Positions 54,225 to 64,000 of a DNA stretch of 64,000 nucleotides are shown here, one piece after another; positions within the stretch are counted from its first letter, which is position 1, and each line of letters begins with the position of its first letter. The notes beneath the pieces are model-generated. The model did not search any database, was not told the origin of the DNA, and worked only from the letters and a program-made list of their open reading frames with translations. This stretch comes from Pseudopithomyces maydicus (lineage: Eukaryota; Ascomycota; Dothideomycetes; Pleosporales; Didymosphaeriaceae): contig JANTUC010000001.1 in the NCBI GenBank assembly GCA_026873275.1, forward strand, positions 2,480,001-2,544,000. Direction: 5' to 3'. Made by a program: the position numbers and the translations under genes.

Positions 54225-55977
54225 ATGGCCACCATGTCTCTTGCTTGCACAAGCAGACACCGTGTCTCGACACTGAATCTGTGGAAGAGCCTGACCACCT
54301 GTGCCGAGGAGACTAGCCGAAGAAGACTTTTCACACTCAATGGCCCCAGAGTATCCGCACAGAGTGGTTCCCTCCCAAGACAACTCGCACGCCGCCGTGT
54401 AGCAGCCACTGCACGTGGCCCGCGCCCGAATCCAGGTGTCCGCTCTTCGGTGCCCCCGCCAGCTCGCTTCATTCATCAGCCTGCCACCATGGAACACCGC
54501 GCCTTCATCGCCCTGGGTAGCAACCTGGGCGACCGCGTGGCCATGATCGAGCAAGCATGCAAAGAGATGGACCAAACTGGAACCATCAAGGTCCTCCGGA
54601 CAAGTAGCCTATGGGAAACCAAGGCCATGTACGTCCTGGACCAAGACAAGTTTGTGAACGGAGTGTGTGAGGTAACCTCCAATCCTCCCGTATTCCCACG
54701 TGACAAGACCGGCATCTTGACATGTGCTAGGTGGAAACCTCATTAGCCCCAATTGAGCTACTGGACACGCTGCAAGGCATAGAGAACCGGATGGGCCGGG
54801 TCAAGGTCATCGACAAGGGGCCACGGAATATTGATCTGGATATCGTGCTTTACAACAATGAGACGTTCCACAACGAAAGACTGCAGATACCACATAAGTT
54901 GATGCTGGAGCGGGAGTTTGTTCTCAGACCTCTATGCGAGTCTGTCTCTCGAAAATGATCTTCTCTTCGCCCAGAAGGCTAATAACTTATAACAGATTGA
55001 TTCCCAACCATTCACTTCCCACACACGTTTCGCTCCCGGCCGGCTCCTTCCAGTACCAACTGTCCCACCTCCCGAAGCTTCCCGACCCCCTTTCTCCACT
55101 CACACCTTTGTCCCCCGGGCTGCCCAACATCGCCGCCCATGACCCGCAGCGCAAGACGCACGTCATGACCATCCTCAATCTCACACCGGACTCCTTCTCT
55201 GACGGTGGGGCACACTTCAACATACCTGCTTCGGACCTTGCAGAGAAGATTCGCTCTCACATAGCTTCGGGCACTACCATTCTTGATTTAGGCGGGCAAT
55301 CCACACGTCCCGGTGCACCGCAGGTTTCCTCGAACGAAGAGATGGACAGAGTAGTCCCCGCTGTCGAGATTGTTAGAGGTATTCCCGAGGCAGAAGGTGT
55401 GGCGATTAGTGTGGACACGTATCGTGCCGACGTGGCCGAAGCTGCGATCAAAGCCGGCGCGCACATTGTAAACGACGTTTCGGCTGGACTTTTGGATCCA
55501 AACATGCTGCCCACCGTTGCGAGATTGGGCGCTACCGTATGTCTCATGCACATGCGCGGAACACCGGAGACGATGAACAGTCTTACAGACTATCCAGATG
55601 GTGTGGTTGCCGGTGTCGCGACGGAGCTGCTTGAGCGGGTGAAGGAGGCTGAAAAAGCGGGAATTCGGAGGTGGAGGATCATACTTGACCCTGGGATTGG
55701 ATTTGCGAAGAACCAGGAACAGAATCTGGAGCTGCTGCGGGGGCTGGACAAGCTGCGGAACTGGCCGGGACTTCAAGGGTTTCCATGGCTGGTCGGTGCG
55801 AGTCGAAAGGCGTTCGTTGGTAAGATTACGGGCGTTAAAGAAGCTAGAGAAAGGGTATGGGGTACCGCGGCAGCTGTCACGGCAGCAGTCCAGGGTGGTG
55901 CAGATATCGTACGCGTGCACGATGCGAAAGAGATGGCACAGGTTGTCAGGATGGCGGATGCCATCTGGCGTCACTGA
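54225..55977 (+). CDS. FOL1: Bifunctional HPPK-DHPS of folate synthesis, with probable mitochondrial presequence
   Basis: Catalyses pyrophosphorylation of 6-hydroxymethyl-dihydropterin and its condensation with p-aminobenzoate to dihydropteroate. Exons are 54225-54671, 54731-54939 and 54996-55977; 545 aa. Residues 1-85 are Arg/Ser/Ala-rich without acidic runs (RQLARRRVAATARGPRPN), fitting a mitochondrial presequence. The HPPK domain begins MEHRAFIALGSNLGDRVAMI and contains GPRNIDLDIVLYNN. The linker LIPNHSLPTH leads to DHPS with THVMTILNLTPDSFSDGG, LDLGGQSTRPGA, VNDVSAG, DPGIGFAKNQEQN, GASRKAFVGKI and VRVHDAKEM. The N-terminal dihydroneopterin aldolase part of yeast Fol1 is absent. The second donor (GA|GTCTGT) is weak but gives the conserved LRPLCELIPNH join. 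DHPS is the target of sulfonamides. Confidence 0.9.
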
Positions 55978-56077
55978 CATCATGCTCGATAACTCAGGTT
56001 TGGTTGCCGAGTTAGGAATGACCTCCTGGTTCGAGCTCGAAGCATACGACGAGCTACGTTCGCTCAGCGGTTATGCA

Positions 56078-56923
56078 TTAAGAGCTTTTTACCTTGCCAG
56101 TCTCTACGCTGTGCGACTTCACGTCTTCCTTCCGGATCGACTGAACATGCGCCCACACATACACAAACGGATACACCGTCTCGGCGAAAAGTGTAAAGAG
56201 TATAATGAACCAGCTCCAGGAACTGTTCACATAGGCCCAGTTCTGAGGTGCATTCAAATATCTCCACACAAACACACCATATGCCGCGTAACACCCAAGA
56301 TACCTCGTGATCCTATCATTCATCAGCATTTCCTCCTTAATCATGTCATCTAGCACTTACCAGATCTCAAGACTCTGGCCCTTCGTATCCCCCCGCTGCA
56401 TAAGCAGAAACAGCGACCCCCAACTAATCGGCACCTGCAGCATGATCCCCGTCCAATACGCCGTAACCTGCTCCCGCTCATCCGGCCACACACTCCCCAA
56501 CCATCGCAGCACTGCCACACCTGCCACAACTCCTCCCGTCAGGTAGGCCGCCATGCGTCCCCAGACCTTCTTCGGATACGCACTGTAAATCGCAATCGCC
56601 GCAAACGTCGCATCCATCACAAACCACACCATGAACCCCCGTCTCTCAAACCTCGCCATGGGTGTCGCAGAGGAAGACGTCATAACAAGCCCGTAGTAGA
56701 GCTCGTACGCCATGGTGGTGCTGAGGTACAAGGGTGTGCCGGCGCAGTAGCGGTCCGAGTAGGTGCGTACCATGTAGAAGAAGTAGCAGAGGGCGTAGAG
56801 CATGCCGCAAAGTACGATGAGGAAGTCTTGGATGAGAAGGTAGGACTCTGGGGGGTTGAGAAGGAGGTCGGACGATTGGGGAATGAGGTGCGTGTGGGTG
56901 GTGTTGCGGGCGAAGTCGAACAT
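56078..56923 (-). CDS. Seven-TM integral membrane protein of the Pyr4/PaxB terpene-cyclase-like family
   Basis: 265 aa. Exons are 56361-56923 and 56078-56312 (48-nt phase-2 intron, GTAAGT...GCTGATG...ATAG). About seven hydrophobic segments are seen: LLIQDFLIVLCGMLYALCYF, LYLSTTMAYELYYGLVMTSS, MVWFVMDATFAAIAIYSAYP, AAYLTGGVVAGVAVLRWLG, AYWTGIMLQVPISWGSLFLL, ITRYLGCYAAYGVFVWRY and WSWFIILFTLFAETVYPFVY. The small size, the Glu in MAYELYYG, the WITRYLGCYAAYGVFVWRYL-type segment and the Y-P-F-V-Y ending resemble Pyr4/PaxB-type membrane cyclases of meroterpenoid and indole-diterpene pathways. Many family members in fungi are not in clusters, so cyclase activity is not proven. No prenyltransferase or polyketide synthase is in the window. 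Confidence 0.68.
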
Positions 56924-57330
56924 TTTTGGTGATGGTATGGCACTTGTGAATGTGGTGTTGACTTGGTGAAGTGGCCGCGGATGGCGAGGGATAAGTTGAT
57001 ATCCTGGGGTGATTGACTTCTCCCTTGCCCTGGCTAGTCATTTTCTGTGGTGCTGCAGTAAGCAGATTGTGAAAACCTGTGATCATATCATTTTCGCAAC
57101 CGTTGACATCCGCATCCGATAGTCCCGGCAAGGCGGGCACAAAGGCATCGATCGCGTAAGCTGGGTCTGACGTCTCTATGAGGTCCATTTCGAACGTTCG
57201 TAAGTCCCTGTGGCAGTGCAATACCATTTAGCATGCCGCCTTTGCCCGCGGTCAAGGGAAATTGACGCTACGCACTTTTAGCACTCTGGACCCTTGGCCG
57301 CCACCCATGTATACATACTCAACGACAGAG

Positions 57331-59328
57331 TCACAACACCGCGTCCAAGTCCACAAACAGATCCTGCCACCCAACCGGCACATGCCTCAAATTCAGTCCA
57401 GGGAAATCCCACTCGAACACAAACTCACTCGGCGCATACTCCTGGAACGCGTTCTCAGCATCGCCTCTTCCGCCTGCTTCCGCGCTGACCGCTTCACTGC
57501 TGCTAAGTTGCTGCAAGCGAGCCATGTGCTCCCCGAGAGCGCTCTCACACTTCTCCACGCTGGTCTGCAGAATCTGGAAATAGGCAATGTGCCCCACAGT
57601 GATCTTATGAAGCTCTTCGAGGATCTGATGTGCATCGCGCAGAAGCTGTATGATGGATGGTAGCGGATCGCGTAGAAGGAGTGACAGCTTGAGCACCAGG
57701 AGGACAGAAAATGCACATTTCGCCCAGACGAAGTCGATCGCCCATTTGAATGTCGAAAGGTACGTCGGCGCGGGAGGCTGGTCTGATGATAATATGCTGG
57801 GGGATGGTGGTGCAGACGGCGTTTCGAGCAGGTGGTGGAGGTGGCGGACTGCGGCTTCCTTTGCAGAGCGCACCATTTTGCGCTGGAAATCTGTCATGAG
57901 GAGGTTGCCGAACATGGAGAGGGCTTTGAGGTATAAAGTGATAAGTGCCCATTCGTACTGTATGCGTAAGTTCGTTATGGCTCGAGGCCGATCTGTGGGG
58001 TCGATGTTGGCATTGATGACGGCGCTCCATTCCTCGAGCCACAGAGAGAGCTCGATGACTGTCTCGCAGACGGTAGAGTGTATGGCTGATTCGTCTAAAT
58101 TTTGAGAATAGCGGGCGATATTGATATAAGCGTTAGAACGAAGGATGTTGAGTTCAAGCTGTGAGAGTAGGCGGATGTCGGTCGAGCTTCGCGAGGGGTG
58201 GTGGACCAAGGCTCGAATCCGTCTAGAGGTAGTGCGTAGGATCGTTGCTGGCATTTTACCACCGTCTAGGGAGAAGAAGAGTTCTAGGTTGCAAACTCCA
58301 TGCCAAACTCTTGCAAGCCTATATAAGTGTTCCTCATCCTCGCCTATCGGACCCATCCGTTGGGATATTCTAGTCATCAGCTGGTCTATGGTGTCTTCTA
58401 GTCGTAGCTGCATTGCAAATCTCAATGCCAGCGCCACCAAAAGCATTCCATTCTCAGAGTATCCAGCCATCACGGCGATGGCTTCTACTATCTCCACCGA
58501 CGGCGTTTGTGTGGTGACCAAAACGTCGGTCAGGTGTTCACGAAGTCGGGATTGTAAGCGATGATAAGTTGGTGAGTTGCACCCTTCTTCTGCCCGGCAT
58601 CCAACACTGATGATGCAGTCGAACAGGAATGGGCTTCTCGAAATTACAGACTCTAATGTATCGATTATGGGACAGAAAACGGGGATGAAATAGTGCTATC
58701 ATCCTTAGTGAGGTCACGGGGGAGAGAGGGTTCCAAGGTTACATACACTCCCGTTGAAAAAGCTGATTCAAGTTAGCTGATTTGGAAAGGGCCTCAGTGC
58801 TAACATTTACCTTCGATACCAAAATACAGCTTGCTCCCAAGAAATCAACCCAGACTCGACGGCATTATTCTTCACGGTAGGCTGTTTCCAAAGACCAGCA
58901 TTGTTTGGAACGACAACAGAGCGGTCATCCCGAGGCGACTCGTGTATAGCAGAATCGCTTGTAGTACGAACAGTAATCGATGGTGAGGTTTGAGGCGCCG
59001 ATCCGTGGCGTGCAGTCTGCCCGGACATTTCCACGATGTGAATCGTAGCTCTGAGGTCTTCCACCTCCGCCTCTAGTCTCTCAATCCGCAGAACATTTAC
59101 ATCTTTGACTGCATCAGAATAGCTGCATTCAGAATCATTCCTTGTACACCGCTGGCACGGTCTTTTCCCATCGCATCTAACCTATACATACACGAGTCAG
59201 CAATTGCGTCCAGACTCCAAGAGATCCGCGCCCTATGACTCGCATCTTACTTTTGATTTGCGGCAAATGGTGCAGGCATTGATCGCGCGGCGCTTTCGCG
59301 GTCGCTCCACAAACGTGGGATTCGACAT
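57331..59328 (-). CDS. Zn2Cys6 transcription factor
   Basis: 609 aa. Exons are 59251-59328, 58811-59181, 58747-58762 (16 nt) and 57331-58695. The zinc cluster is complete across intron 1: CTICRKSK then VRCDGKRPCQRCTRNDSEC, spacing C-x2-C-x6-C-x5-C-x2-C-x6-C. A leucine-zipper-like helix follows (VLRIERLEAEVEDLRATI). The middle-homology region starts at ESGLISWEQAVFWYRSFFNG, then HYFIPVFCPIIDTLESVISR and SPFLFDCIISVGCRAEEG. This order is kept only if the 16-nt microexon (C-TTT-TTC-AAC-GGG-AGT) is included. The C-terminal region is helical. It lies between the Pyr4-like gene and the Dal5-like permease, all on the minus strand, and could regulate either, but no binding site was identified. Confidence 0.82.
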
Positions 59329-59912
59329 CGGTAACTTCGTGCGAAAGATGGGTCTGCCCCAATCTTTATGTGCGGAGGGTGGAATGCGGGGAAGGTCTGG
59401 CCACGTGCAGTGGCATGACTTCGCCTTTCCAAGGTCTCGTTTGAGCGAGCCAAGACGTTCTCTGCCGGATACCCTCGGATCGGGATTATACCATTGTGAG
59501 TCGGCATTTGATGTTCTCTTAGGGCTCTGCGAACCGTGAGGCCGCTTTCGGGTGCGGCAACGGGAAGGTTGTCTTGCCCAAATCGACATATGCCCACCAT
59601 CTCTTCAACAATAAAGATGATATGAGCAGTTCCGTTATTGTTGTAAATACGTCGTCGATTGAGGAATCTCTGCAGGGAAGTGGTGAGTGTATTCAAAACG
59701 CAAACAATCTTAGTCGTTTCTTACTTCCGCGGAGCAATTCGTCAAGACTGCGCGTGCATCACAGGCCAACATTCTGAAGTACGAATTTAAAAAAAAAAAT
59801 AGGTTCAAGTTTCTGGGGAACGATCAATTACGGGATTATTGCGGCAGTAGTACCCATTGTGCGTGACTACAATTCTCAGATTGCTCTGCACTAGTCATAC
59901 TACACTCTTCCT
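59329..59912. other. Regulator promoter and permease downstream region
   Basis: 584 bp, no gene. An A11-type run occurs near 59789-59800. Confidence 0.5.
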
Positions 59913-61586
59913 TCAGTAAATATATATGAAGTCCTCGTTCTTGATATCCGTGATATCATCAAAAGCCTTATCACCAACCCCGCCTTGGGTCGCGTTTGCG
60001 CCCTCCTCTCCTTCAACCGCTTCGCTTGTCTCCATACTGAGATCTACTACCTTGGCTGACTTCCCCAGGCGTTCACGTTCCGCTGCGTGTCTGCGATTCA
60101 AAAGCGTAATCCATGCCATGGCCAAGACGACGAAAACGATGATGGCGATGAACAATCCAAGATTTGCACGTAGTCCTCGCCTGTAGTACGGTTTCTCTGC
60201 TGGCTTGAACAGATGCGGACCAATGATATTGCCAGCGCTGGCACCAACAAACAGTATGCTAGTCGTCACCTTTCGCTTTGTATCTCCTCCTGTGTTCTGC
60301 CCAGACCAGGAATAGATCAGCGGGGAGATGCCAGGATAGAATGACGTCATGTAGTATCCGAAGAGAAGCACGCCACGGTGTTGCTTTTCACGTCCAACGA
60401 CCATCAGGATGACGATGCCAATAATAGGTGGTATGCAGAGCAGGATCAGTACGGGTGACTTCTTCTTCAGCCAAGTAGCGAGCCAGGCACCACCGATGGT
60501 CGCAATAATCTGCACAGCACCAAATGGCATGTTGAAGAGGATGGTCGCGAATTTTCCGAACCCAAAGGACTGAATGATCAAGGGGCCGAAAGTGGTGATG
60601 CCACCACTGGGGATCGAGACTGCTGTGAGCATAAGAAACCAAAGCCACGTTTTCGGGTCAATGAATGCTTCGAGCACATGATCCCACTTCCAGACTCTAG
60701 ATGCCACGCCCATCTGGTTCATGCGCAATCTTTCGACGGCGATAAGCTTCTCATTGCCTTTTAGGAATTTGGCTTCCATGGGCGAGTCCGGTGTGAATAT
60801 GAAGACGAAAACTGACACGACCGTGGTGAGAAGACCGCAGAATAGGAAGATAATTTGGTAAGAGTAGAGCAGATGGGAATCGATGTGACCGAGGCCGTAA
60901 GACAGTAGGCTGCCTAGAATATTGACAATACCAAGCATGGCGTACCACGCGGCGTTGCGGTTCGTCTGTTCGGAACGTTTATACCACATCTGAACGATGG
61001 CAATGAAGGCAGGAGCTTCAACTTATTAATATGGGTCCCATCTTAGAGAGAGAGACGACCTACCGACTGCTGCCTCGAAAGCACCAAGCAGAAACCGTGT
61101 TGCCATGAGCCCACCGAAGTTTTTGGCACCAGCCATACCGCACAGGATAGCACCCCATGTGAAGACCATGCCTCCCAAGAACTTTCCAATGGGGAGCTTG
61201 ACAAGCAGTAGCGCTACCAAAGGCTGCATCACCATCTGAGCGATGTACACGATGGAGCCAAGCCACGAGTATTGGTCCGAATTCGGATTAAGGTTCGCAT
61301 CTTCGATGAGGCCGAATACAGAAGCGTATGAGAGGGTCGTCTTGTCTAGACTCTGGAGGAAATAGACGGAGAGTAGGATCGGAAGAAGAACGAGGTCGAT
61401 TTTGCGAAGGACGCGCTTATTTTCCTCGGGCGTCACTACAATCCGTTCGTTGTTGGCTAGCAGCTCTGCTGCTTTATCCATTCCCTTCGTGACAGGCGTC
61501 GGATCATGGTACTCCTTGTGTGTGTTGACTCCATCGTTCTTGCCGAAATCCTCCACATTTGGGGCAGCAGGAGCGTCCTTTGCCAT
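59913..61586 (-). CDS. MFS permease, Dal5/allantoate (anion:cation symporter) family
   Basis: Plasma-membrane uptake carrier for a small organic anion or vitamin (allantoate, pantothenate, nicotinate or similar), 541 aa. Exons are 61064-61586 and 59913-61015 (48-nt phase-1 intron). Family marks are RVLRKIDLVLLPILLSVYFL, QSLDKTTLSYASVFGLIEDA, YSWLGSIVYIAQMVMQP, LGAFEAAVAPAFIAIVQMWY and the KRSEQTNRNAAWYAMLGIVN segment. The second half shows FGPLIIQSFGFGKFATILFN and WSGQNTGGDTKRKVTTSILF. The C-terminus ends in a hydrophilic tail. The joined sequence across the intron (FEAAV|APAFIAI) matches the family, which confirms the splice. The substrate cannot be told from sequence. It is divergent from the GH31 gene. 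Confidence 0.87.
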
Positions 61587-62079
61587 TGTCGGTACCCTCG
61601 CACGATTGAGATGGGTAGAAAGGTAAGGATGGACGCAACACCTGCTGCATACCGTAGGGGTGGTAACGACTTATATGCAAGTCTTCCCAGGGGCGATACA
61701 CCGTCATGCTCATGATTCGTGGAGGCATCGGCCGAAACAAGCGACTTGGGCGTGGTGCCCCATGGGGAATCAAGGCCGGGGTAGGGCCGCTTCCAAGAAA
61801 ACTACGGCCGAAGTTACCGATTGCATGAACGTGACCTCGGAAGCTGCACCACGATGTGACTACATAATCAGACTTGGCTGCTGCTATGATCGTTAATTTT
61901 ACTGAAAATCGAGTTGCTTCAACTCATAGCAATTGTTGTAAGTCTTCAGCTGTTCTCAATATCGAATTCGTCCAATTAGGTCGTGGCTGCATTGCTGCCT
62001 GCCGAGGATTTATTATCAAATGCAGAAGAATACAGGACATTCGACTTGAAATTTGGCTAACCTGTGGATGTAGTTCAAG
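61587..62079. promoter_or_regulatory. Divergent promoter, permease / GH31
   Basis: 493 bp between divergent starts. Holds both promoters; no gene seen. Confidence 0.5.
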
Positions 62080-64000
62080 ATGGTCCAGCTTGAGGTTATA
62101 CCCACGAACTACCAGCTAACAGAGAAAAACAATGCTGCTTCGCCCAGCGTCTATCTCCAATCAACTACACACGGAACGAAATACGAATTCTCGTTCGAAG
62201 CACTGAGACCGGGACTATTTCGAACAACTTTTACCTCCCATAATCACCGCTTACCACCTCATCGGGCGGCACCAGTACCAGGGCGCAAACTCGATGATGC
62301 GAAATGGTCGTTTGCACAAGCGAACAACGTGAACACCATCGAGATCGATGGAATCACTGCAAAGGTAGACTGGAATGACGGACCGCCTTTGGTATCAATA
62401 ACTCTCCCCGGTGAAAAAGCTCCCATATACACCGACTTGCCAAATCGTTCTTATGTCGCAGATGGGCCTGGGATTGCTCACTACACTCGCTATAACCACA
62501 AAACTCTCCATGTGGGACTAGGGGAGAAACCAGCACCAATGGATCTATCGAACCGGCATTTCGTCCTCTCTGCCACAGATAGCTTTGGCTATGACGTCCA
62601 TCGAACAGACCCCATGTACAAGCACATTCCCCTCTTGATCAACGCAACACCCAGCGGCTGCGTAGCAACCTTCTCCACCTCCCACGCGCGGGGATACTAC
62701 TCAGTTGGCTCCGAGATGGATGGCATGTGGGGACGCTTCAAAGTGTATCGCCAGGAATACGGCGGCTTGGAGCAATACATCATCACGGGCAAGACACTAA
62801 AAGACATCGTGACCACCTACGCCGATCTAGTCGGCTACCCTCTGCTCGTCCCCCGATGGGCTTTCGGGTACCTCGCGGGCGGTATGAAGTACTCCATGTT
62901 GGACGAGCCACGCGCCTGCGACGCTCTCATGGAGTTCGCGGGTAAACTGAAGAAGCACGACATCCCGTGCTCGGGATTCCAGATGTCGTCCGGCTACACA
63001 GTTGCAGAGACGGAGCCTAAGACACGGAATGTGTTCACGTGGAATTATCATCGTTTCCCGGATCCGAAGGGCTTCATAGATGCGTACCACAAAGAGGGTA
63101 TTCGGCTCATTGCCAACATCAAGCCCTACGTGTTGGGAAATCACCCGGAGTACGAGAAGCTGAAAGCGGCCGGTGCGCTGTTTACCGATTCGCTCACTCT
63201 TGCATCGGCGGAGGCACGTCTTTGGAGTGCAGGGGGCGGCGAGTCTGGCATTGGGGGTCACATCGACTTTACCTCCGAGGCAGGCTACCGCTGGTGGTAT
63301 GAAGGCGTGAGGGAACTTCGAAAACTTGGGATCGACTGCATGTGGAACGATAACAACGAGTACACTATTCCACACGACAAGTGGCAGTGCGCCTTGACAG
63401 AACCCAATTTGACGCAAGAAGAAGGTCAAGACTACGGCAAGGATGTTGGGTTTTGGGGCCGTGCACTGAACACCGAGTTGATGGGGAAGAGCTCCCATGA
63501 TGCGTGCCTGGAAGTGTGTCCCGATGAGAGGCCGTTCGTGTTGACAAGAAGTGCGACGGCAGGCACACTAAGGTATTGTGCTAGTTCCTGGAGTGGTGAC
63601 AATACCACCTCATGGGATGGTATGAGAGGTGCAAATGCATTGTCATTAACAGCGGGGATGTGTTTGATGCAGGTAAGTCGATACATTGGAGTTTTGACAT
63701 GCAGATCGGTTGACAACGTAATAGTGTTATGGTCATGATATTGGCGGGTTTGAAGGCCCACAGCCCAGCCCCGAACTCCTTGTCCGCTGGTGCCAACAGG
63801 GCATCTACTCCTCCCGGTTTGCCATAAACTGCTTCAAAACCTCCCCAGAGAATAACTCGGTTGGTGATGTTATCGAGCCGTGGATGTACGACGAGACAAC
63901 GCCGCTCGTTCGCGACATTATCAAACGTCGATACGAACTTATCCCCTACTTGTACTCGCTTGCCCTTGAATCACACACTACAGCAACCCCTCCGCAACGC
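62080..64000 (+). CDS. Glycoside hydrolase family 31 enzyme (alpha-glucosidase/alpha-xylosidase type), 3' end outside window
   Basis: Retaining exo-glycosidase. Exons are 62080-63672 and 63725-64000, open at the right edge (623 codons seen; the family is usually 700-900 aa). The N-terminal beta-sandwich ends with SEMDGMWGRFKVYRQEYGGL. The barrel begins PRWAFGYLAGGMKYSM. The nucleophile motif is IDCMWNDNNEYTIP with D424, and the acid/base motif is SWSGDNTTSWDGMRG with D507; both are intact. The second exon starts CYGHDIGGFEGPQPSPELLV, a conserved GH31 block, which validates the 52-nt intron. No signal peptide is seen at MVQLEVIPTNYQ, so the enzyme is probably intracellular, which suits digestion of an imported oligosaccharide. 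Specificity (glucose or xylose) cannot be decided from these residues alone. Confidence 0.88.

Overview
The window is nuclear DNA of a filamentous ascomycete (Pezizomycotina, probably a dothideomycete; the class is an inference). The evidence is short GT-AG introns of about 45-60 nt with CTAAC/CTGAC branch sites, two Zn2Cys6 fungal regulators, fungus-specific families (Mrp51, Bbc1, Ecm11, FOL1 of the HPPK-DHPS type) and compact, mostly monocistronic genes. No rRNA, tRNA, CRISPR array or intact transposon was seen. Exon coordinates were built by eye from splice signals and protein continuity.

Layout. 0-7.3 kb is housekeeping: mitoribosomal Mrp51 (runs off the left edge), the RNA polymerase II CTD phosphatase Rtr1/RPAP2, and a Bbc1-like SH3 protein of actin patches. 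7.3-10.8 kb holds two small unknown genes around an AT-rich gene-free block. 10.8-17 kb holds a Zn2Cys6 regulator divergent from a zinc-binding-type oxidoreductase, then an MFS exporter. 17.2-17.8 kb holds a small spliced gene carrying a (CCA)n(CCG)n tract.

18-38 kb looks accessory. It has long gene-free stretches, a chromodomain-like protein, a decayed MFS sugar-transporter pseudogene, an arylsulfatase, and three dispersed paralogues (22.3, 24.9 and 36.2 kb) of an unrecognised family. These paralogues share a phase-1 intron at the same place and a Cys...His...Asp pattern spaced like a transglutaminase/papain-type triad. They are the most interesting feature here.

38.5-49 kb holds a two-domain GFA protein, a small NTF2-like protein, a C2H2 zinc-finger protein, a BTB protein and a large repeat-rich unknown protein. 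49-56 kb is again conserved: an Ecm11-domain protein, an F-box protein, a nitronate monooxygenase and bifunctional HPPK-DHPS for folate synthesis. 56-64 kb holds a Pyr4/PaxB-like membrane protein, a Zn2Cys6 regulator, a Dal5-type MFS permease and a GH31 glycosidase that runs off the right edge. Their proximity could mean a small metabolic neighbourhood but does not prove one.

Three otherwise sensible genes (BBC1-like, GFA and the repeat-rich gene) are broken only by single-base losses in homopolymers, five in all. This suggests assembly undercalls rather than true pseudogenes.
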